DNA of 8,067 nt from contig DASSDH010000242.1 of NCBI GenBank assembly GCA_035697245.1, positions 1-8,067 of the forward strand. The letters are read 5' to 3'. The notes under the pieces were generated by a model. That model was not told the origin of the DNA. It was given only the letters and a program-made list of their open reading frames with translations, and searched no databases. A program made the position numbers and the translations under genes. This DNA comes from JACVRX01 sp035697245 (GTDB lineage Bacteria; Actinomycetota; Actinomycetes; Jiangellales; Jiangellaceae). Of this stretch, positions 4,422-8,067 are shown in pieces; the stretch's first letter is position 1, and every line of letters starts with the position of its first letter.

Positions 4422-7121
4422 TTACTGGTCGGCCCAGAGGGCGGCCGAGGCGAGCATCGGCCACTCGCGCTCGGGATCGGCCCGGTAGGCCGGGTTCATC
4501 GCGAACGACGCGATGCGCGCCGTTCCCGACGTGTTCGTGCCGTGCGCGATCACCGCGGCGCCGGGTGCCGTGGGAGACATCCCGTCGTCGAGCTTCCAGA
4601 GGCCCGACAGGAAGAAGCCGGTCATCGGAAGGCTTCCGTCCACGGTCCAGCCGGCCGGAACCGACGTGAACCAGGTGGGCGGGTCGACGATCGCTCGGTC
4701 TTCGTTCGGATACGCGCCGGTGATCTGGCCCGTACCGCTGGCCGAGTTCGTCCACCTGATGATCCCGCTCCAGCCGCGGACCTGGCGGATCATGGCGGTC
4801 AGGCCCGAGACCTCGCCGATCCCGGACGTCGGGCCGAGGTAGTTGGCGCCGCCGAGGCCGGCACCGATGTAGCCGCCGCCGGCGGCCAGGAACGCCGCGA
4901 CGCGACTGCGGTACGTCGCATTCGCGGAGCCAGGCAGGTTCGACAGGTTGTAGATCACGTCGTACCCGTCGAGCGGAGACGTCGGCCCAGCCGTGTTGAG
5001 CGCGGTCGTCGAGATCGGGTCCGCCGTGAACCCGAGCTGGCGGAGAACCCAGATCTCCTGGGTCAGCGCGTTCGCAAGCACTGCGATCCGCGGTGAGCGA
5101 TCGATCGGCTCACGGGCGGGCAGCGTGCCGCCGACACCGGTGAAGTTCACGCCGGTGTCCTCGGCGACGTCTTCGAGGTCATTCCTCGCGCTCGCCGGGA
5201 AGAGCACCGTCCCGGCGGCCAGCTGCTCACCGAACACGTTCGTGAACGGCGCAGTCGCAAGCTCGGCCGTCAGACCGTCCGCGAGTAGTGCGTTCAGCGC
5301 CCGAACCGCAGACGGCGAGTCGAGCTCCATCGCGAACCTCGTCGCGCCTCGCCGACCCTCGACGTCTCCTTCCGGAGTCCGGATCCGGGTGATCCGCCTG
5401 GTCCTTGGGTCGAAGCTCGCCGAGTCCTCGATCCTGACGACGTCGGCGCCCCAGAGCTCACCGTGGCTCCACGCGCCCGGGGGTGCGTAGAGGACGCCGA
5501 TGCGGGCGGAGACGTTCAGGCCGATGTCGAGCGACGTGAAGGCGAGCCCTCGGAGAGGCTGGTCCATCCAGACGACGTACCCGTCGCCCTGGCTCGAGCG
5601 CGAACCGCCGTCATCGTCATCGTCGTCGTCATCGTCGTTGCCGTTCCTCAGTGCGTGTACCTCGATGCCGTTGGCCAGCATCCACCGGACGAGCCGCACG
5701 GCCTCCACGTCGCTCCGCTGCTCGTCGCCCAGCGGGATGACGTAGGCCTTCGGGTACTCGACCATCCAGTAGTTCTCTTCGTTCTGGAACTGCCGCTTCA
5801 CGTCGGTTGGATGCTGCGGGAAGCTCGAGAGCGGCGGCCGCGCCGCATCGTTCACGCCGCGAAGGTAGATCTCGAGCTGGTCGTGCATGAGCTCGATGCG
5901 ATTCGACGTGTCGAAGAGGAGAGTTGACCAAGTGATGTCGTAGGTCACGAGTCGCGACCCGCGCCGGCCAACCCTCTCGTTTGAGAACAGCGGATGGGCG
6001 GGGTCCGAGATCGGCCCGCATGGCGTGCGAGGCGGACTGCTGCCGGCCACGGTCGAAGTGCTGTTGCAGTGCTCGACCGTCGAGCCGTTCAGGCCGACCA
6101 GCTGTGAGTACATCGGGGTGTAGAAGGGGCCCCAGTCGTCCCAGCTCTCGGCCCAGCGCGGGCCGTAGTTGGTGGTTCCGTCGTCGCAAACCAGGGGATC
6201 GCCCTCGGGGATGCTGCCGTCGGCGCACCAGTCGTTGATCGGACGGGTGATGAGGAAGTCGTTCTCCGCCATCTCCGCCTCGTTCGCATCGATCCGCGCC
6301 TGATTCCACTTCAGCCACAGGTCGTACTCGATGCCCGGGTTATGGGGCTTGGTGGTTGCCTCCACGAGCGTCGGAGTGACGTAGCCGTGGAGATCGAGCA
6401 TGTCCGGCGGCAGCCACTTCTGCATCAGCGCGACCGACGTCACGCTCTCGGGCTGCGACTGAGTCAGGAAGTCGCGGTTCAGGTCGAAGCCGTTGCCGTT
6501 CGCCCGCATCCCGGCGATCCGGCCGTCCGGATTTTGCACGGGGTTGATGATCAGGATCGAGTGGTCGAGGATCTGGTCGACCTCGGGATCGGTCCCGTAC
6601 GGAGTCGTCGCCAGTCGCTCGATGATCTGCATCGTCGAGTCGACGCCCTCGTACTCGTTGCCGTGGATCCCCGCCTGGATGTAGAGCGGAACCTTGACCT
6701 TGTTACCGACGCGGTCGAGGATCTCGAGCGCGCGCTCCGGATCCTCGAGGGCGTACCGGCGGAACTTCTGCCAGTTCGAATGTGCCTCTCGTTGCGCCTT
6801 GGTGTCGAGCGCATTGATGATGACGCGGTACTTGTCGCGGCCGAGCGCCGAATGGCCGAACGGCTCGACGCTCATGCGGCCGTCGCTGTCGTCGGCGATC
6901 TCTTCGAGCGTGCACCCGATCGCGTAGTGGGGGATGTGCGGGAAGCTTCCTGGCGGATCCGTTGGGTCGGTTCCGTCGGGGAGATTCTCCGCCGCGTCTG
7001 GTGTGGGAGTTCCACACCACGGCGGTTCGATGGCGGCTCCGGCCGTGCCTGCGGTGAGCAGCGGCACTGCGGCGAGCAAGGCCGCGAGCCAGAGCCCGAG
7101 AGTCAGTCGTCGTAAGGACAA
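4422..7121 (-). CDS. Secreted M14-family zinc carboxypeptidase with amidotransferase-like tail
   Basis: 899 aa from the preferred TTG at 7121-7119 (902 aa from the GTG at 7130). The TTG is preferred because AGGAGGTG lies about 8 bases before it but runs into the GTG. Residues 1-30 are a Sec signal peptide (MSLRRLTLGLWLAALLAAVP, then AGAA). The M14 zinc site is visible: HGNEYEG gives H153 and E156, and LDLHGY gives H245. DLNRDF supplies the N215-R216 pair that binds the substrate carboxylate. E350 in GSTVEHC is my candidate for the catalytic Glu. Family members remove C-terminal residues from peptides outside the cell. A nine-Asp run at 496-504 separates a C-terminal half. Its end (about 677 onward: RIAVLANALTQEIWVLRQLGF, then AAGGGYIGAGLGGANYLG) resembles class I amidotransferase-like domains, but lacks the nucleophile Cys and is probably non-catalytic. 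The family call is firm; the substrate is unknown. The gene has its own terminator and a candidate promoter. Confidence 0.88.
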   Translation of the reverse strand: MSLRRLTLGLWLAALLAAVPLLTAGTAGAAIEPPWCGTPTPDAAENLPDGTDPTDPPGSFPHIPHYAIGCTLEEIADDSDGRMSVEPFGHSALGRDKYRVIINALDTKAQREAHSNWQKFRRYALEDPERALEILDRVGNKVKVPLYIQAGIHGNEYEGVDSTMQIIERLATTPYGTDPEVDQILDHSILIINPVQNPDGRIAGMRANGNGFDLNRDFLTQSQPESVTSVALMQKWLPPDMLDLHGYVTPTLVEATTKPHNPGIEYDLWLKWNQARIDANEAEMAENDFLITRPINDWCADGSIPEGDPLVCDDGTTNYGPRWAESWDDWGPFYTPMYSQLVGLNGSTVEHCNSTSTVAGSSPPRTPCGPISDPAHPLFSNERVGRRGSRLVTYDITWSTLLFDTSNRIELMHDQLEIYLRGVNDAARPPLSSFPQHPTDVKRQFQNEENYWMVEYPKAYVIPLGDEQRSDVEAVRLVRWMLANGIEVHALRNGNDDDDDDDDDGGSRSSQGDGYVVWMDQPLRGLAFTSLDIGLNVSARIGVLYAPPGAWSHGELWGADVVRIEDSASFDPRTRRITRIRTPEGDVEGRRGATRFAMELDSPSAVRALNALLADGLTAELATAPFTNVFGEQLAAGTVLFPASARNDLEDVAEDTGVNFTGVGGTLPAREPIDRSPRIAVLANALTQEIWVLRQLGFTADPISTTALNTAGPTSPLDGYDVIYNLSNLPGSANATYRSRVAAFLAAGGGYIGAGLGGANYLGPTSGIGEVSGLTAMIRQVRGWSGIIRWTNSASGTGQITGAYPNEDRAIVDPPTWFTSVPAGWTVDGSLPMTGFFLSGLWKLDDGMSPTAPGAAVIAHGTNTSGTARIASFAMNPAYRADPEREWPMLASAALWADQ
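5610..5636 (-). repeat. Nine-codon poly-aspartate tract in the peptidase
   Basis: Nine consecutive Asp codons, mixed GAC and GAT, sit between an RNGN turn and a GGSRSSQGDG linker, about 140 residues after the last catalytic motif. The codon mixture argues against very recent slippage and for selection on the amino acids. It is probably an exposed acidic linker, possibly binding calcium (inference). Confidence 0.75.
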
Positions 7122-7129
7122 GAGCTGCA

Positions 7130-7137
7130 CCTCCTCC
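7130..7137 (-). promoter_or_regulatory. Shine-Dalgarno that decides the peptidase start
   Basis: Minus-strand GGAGGAGG (7137-7130) extends as GGAGGTG toward the gene, close to the full anti-SD complement. Its end overlaps the G of the upstream GTG, which would leave no spacer. The TTG at 7121 has an 8-base spacer, so the TTG is the likelier start. Confidence 0.65.
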
Positions 7138-7141
7138 GGAC

Positions 7142-7160
7142 GCCGGCGACGAGCGCCGGC
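7142..7160 (-). promoter_or_regulatory. 7-bp GC stem-loop in the peptidase leader
   Basis: Perfect arms GCCGGCG (7142-7148) and CGCCGGC (7154-7160) with a 5-base loop, four bases before the Shine-Dalgarno. It could stabilise the leader, tune initiation, or weakly terminate the MarR transcript about 70 bases after its stop. No U-tract follows, so I do not call it a terminator. Confidence 0.45.
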
Positions 7161-7178
7161 CCCCTCGATAGCCGTGCA

Positions 7179-7207
7179 TCTATTGCGGACCCACGCCGGT
7201 GCGTCAA
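7179..7207 (-). promoter_or_regulatory. Candidate promoter for the M14 peptidase
   Basis: Minus-strand TTGACG (7207-7202) is followed after 17 bases by AATAGA (7184-7179). The -35 has five of six consensus bases; the -10 is weak. It lies between the MarR stop and the peptidase start and would give a leader of roughly 50 bases containing the GC stem-loop. Prediction by eye only. Confidence 0.4.
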
Positions 7208-7227
7208 ACGCCGAGCGGGAACCCGAA

Positions 7228-7647
7228 TCAGTCTTCGAGCTCGGCGATCGCCTCGCGAAGCGCCTGGCGCTCGGCGGCGAGGTCGCGGAAAGCGCGCGCG
7301 AAGCTGCGCTCGCCTTGCGCGCTCAGGCGCAGGAAGGCGACGCGCGCGTCGTTGGGCGAAGGCTCTCGCTCGATCAGCCCCGCCTGCTCGGCTCTGGCCA
7401 CGAGCTCCGTGACGCTGCTCTGGGCCAGCTGGAGGCGCTGGGCGAGCGCCGTCACCGTCGTGCGCTCCGTCAGGTCGGGCGAGCCCTTGATCTGGAGCAT
7501 GAGCAGGTACCAGCCGGGCGTCAGGCCGCAATCGCGGGCGACTCGCTCGGTCTCGTGCTGGAAGCGCCGCAGCCGGAGACGGAACTCCGCGACCGGCGCA
7601 ACCTGACCGGCGGTCGGGAGCGTCTCTGTCCCCTCGGGCGCGGTCAC
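7228..7647 (-). CDS. MarR-family winged-helix transcriptional regulator
   Basis: 139 aa from a GTG at 7647-7645, a typical MarR length. The frame stays open upstream to a TTG at 7824, but those 59 extra residues are R/P/S-rich and unlike MarR proteins. No other usable start lies between the GTG and the conserved core. The core has helix 1 (FRLRLRRFQHETERVARDCG), the LTPGWYLLMLQI helix and a helix-turn-helix at about 63-95 (TALAQRLQLAQSSVTELVAR). The wing NDARVAFLRLSAQG (99-112) holds the conserved D-x-R. The C-terminal helix (ERQALREAIAELED) fits the dimerisation role. MarR proteins bind palindromic DNA as dimers and usually repress nearby genes until a ligand or oxidant releases them. The ligand cannot be read from sequence. 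Candidate targets are its own upstream palindrome at 7741-7757 and the neighbouring genes. The GTG has only a weak GAG upstream, so the exact start is less certain than the family. Confidence 0.83.
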   Translation of the reverse strand: MTAPEGTETLPTAGQVAPVAEFRLRLRRFQHETERVARDCGLTPGWYLLMLQIKGSPDLTERTTVTALAQRLQLAQSSVTELVARAEQAGLIEREPSPNDARVAFLRLSAQGERSFARAFRDLAAERQALREAIAELED

Positions 7648-7830
7648 GGGGCTCGATCGTACGCCCTTGGAGGGTTTGGCGGAACGTTGCTCGCTGCAGG
7701 GGTGCGATGGTCGTTCCGAGGCAAGGACGCAGGGAGCGTTCGTATCAGTGCGATACGGGCGCGACTGAGGACGCCGCCTCGGGGCGAGCAGCGCGGCCCT
7801 GCGGCACAGCCGGCGTTTCGTCAAGCCCTC
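7648..7830. other. Intergenic region upstream of the MarR gene
   Basis: 183 bases between the stop of the PrsW-like tail and the chosen MarR start. I see the palindrome at 7741-7757 and a longer-range inverted pair GGAACG (7681-7686) / CGTTCC (7712-7717). I find no convincing -35/-10 pair. AGGAGG sits across the upstream stop codon, two bases before a TTG at 7824, so a longer MarR form cannot be fully excluded. Confidence 0.45.
7741..7757. promoter_or_regulatory. 17-bp palindrome, candidate MarR operator
   Basis: CGTATC (7741-7746) and GATACG (7752-7757) are perfect 6-bp arms around a 5-base centre. Size and symmetry fit sites bound by dimeric winged-helix regulators. It lies 94 bases upstream of the chosen MarR start, so autoregulation is the natural hypothesis. 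No second copy was noticed upstream of the peptidase gene. Confidence 0.4.
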
Positions 7831-8067
7831 CTAGGAGCGGGCGCGCTCCTCGCGGTAGCGCTCGAAGGCGAGCTCGCTCACTGCCCGCACGTAGTCCTCC
7901 CGCCGGCGCCACCCGCGAATGCCGCCCGTGCGGAGCGCGGCGAAGCCGTCCGCGAGCCGCGCCCGCACGGAGTAGAGCCGCTTTGCCTCCTCGGCCGAGA
8001 CCACGTCCGCCGGGAGGTACTTGCGCACGATCCGGCCCTGTCGCCGCATCGCGAAGAGGCCCAGGAC
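7831..8067 (-). CDS. C-terminal tail of a membrane protein, PrsW-like; 5' end beyond window
   Basis: The frame is open from the right edge to a TAG at 7833-7831, giving 78 visible residues and a start outside the window. An internal ATG at 8049 is possible but unlikely to be the start, because the coding pattern continues above it. VLGLFAM at the edge looks like the end of a transmembrane helix. A basic cytoplasmic tail follows: RRQGRIVRKYLPADVV, then EEAKRLYSVRARL, GGIRGWRRREDYVRAVSELA and FERYREERARS. The order of RR-x-x-RIV-x-x-YL, an acidic step, L-x-SVRAR and a last YxRAxxELAF helix resembles the tail of actinobacterial PrsW-family intramembrane proteases. The catalytic core is not in the window, so this is a tentative family guess. 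Confidence 0.5.
   Translation of the reverse strand, partial: VLGLFAMRRQGRIVRKYLPADVVSAEEAKRLYSVRARLADGFAALRTGGIRGWRRREDYVRAVSELAFERYREERARS

Noticed and set aside
5601..6318. Minus-strand 229-codon and plus-strand frames within the peptidase gene
   Set aside because: Out-of-frame shadows of a gene with clear catalytic motifs; their translations show only GC-driven R/A/G composition.
7648..7824. 59-residue N-terminal extension of the MarR protein from a TTG at 7824
   Set aside because: The Shine-Dalgarno spacing to that TTG is only two bases, the residues are R/P/S-rich without pattern, and the regulator from the GTG at 7647 already has the normal family length.

Overview
The window looks like GC-rich chromosomal DNA from an actinobacterium. 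The class Thermoleophilia (Solirubrobacterales or Gaiellales type) is my best guess. I infer this from protein style: secreted proteins built of GWYN...SGIA.C...AGN...KYD repeats, and a C-terminal module with the string YRWYVWPGFG. No rRNA or marker gene is present to confirm it. All supported genes lie on the minus strand, so the window reads right to left.

In transcription order, the right edge holds the 3' end of a membrane-protein gene whose tail resembles PrsW-family proteases (7831 to the edge). A 183-base gap with a 17-base palindrome follows, then a MarR-family regulator (7228-7647). Next is a long secreted M14-type zinc carboxypeptidase (4422-7121). It has an apparently dead glutamine-amidotransferase-like C-terminal domain and a nine-aspartate linker, and its gene ends at a strong GC hairpin. 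An AT-rich patch follows, with a candidate promoter overlapping a nested palindrome. It leads into two secreted paralogues placed head to tail.

The first paralogue (3150-4283, 377 aa) carries an N-terminal beta module, one Ig-like repeat, a fibronectin type III-like domain and the YRWYVWPGFG module. The second (start 3140, running off the left edge) has the same kind of signal peptide and N-terminal module. Its single repeat has become at least twelve tandem copies, eleven of exactly 77 codons and one of 78. The two genes share a reading frame and are separated by one TAG and three further codons.

The most interesting part is this repeat gene. Its units fall into three sequence classes arranged in blocks, with stretches of about 100 bp identical between neighbours. 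One class carries G-rich template-strand motifs that recur in phase with the 231-bp repeat. The two repeat proteins are probably extracellular or surface structural/adhesive proteins. The peptidase is also exported but has its own terminator, so a functional link is only a guess.
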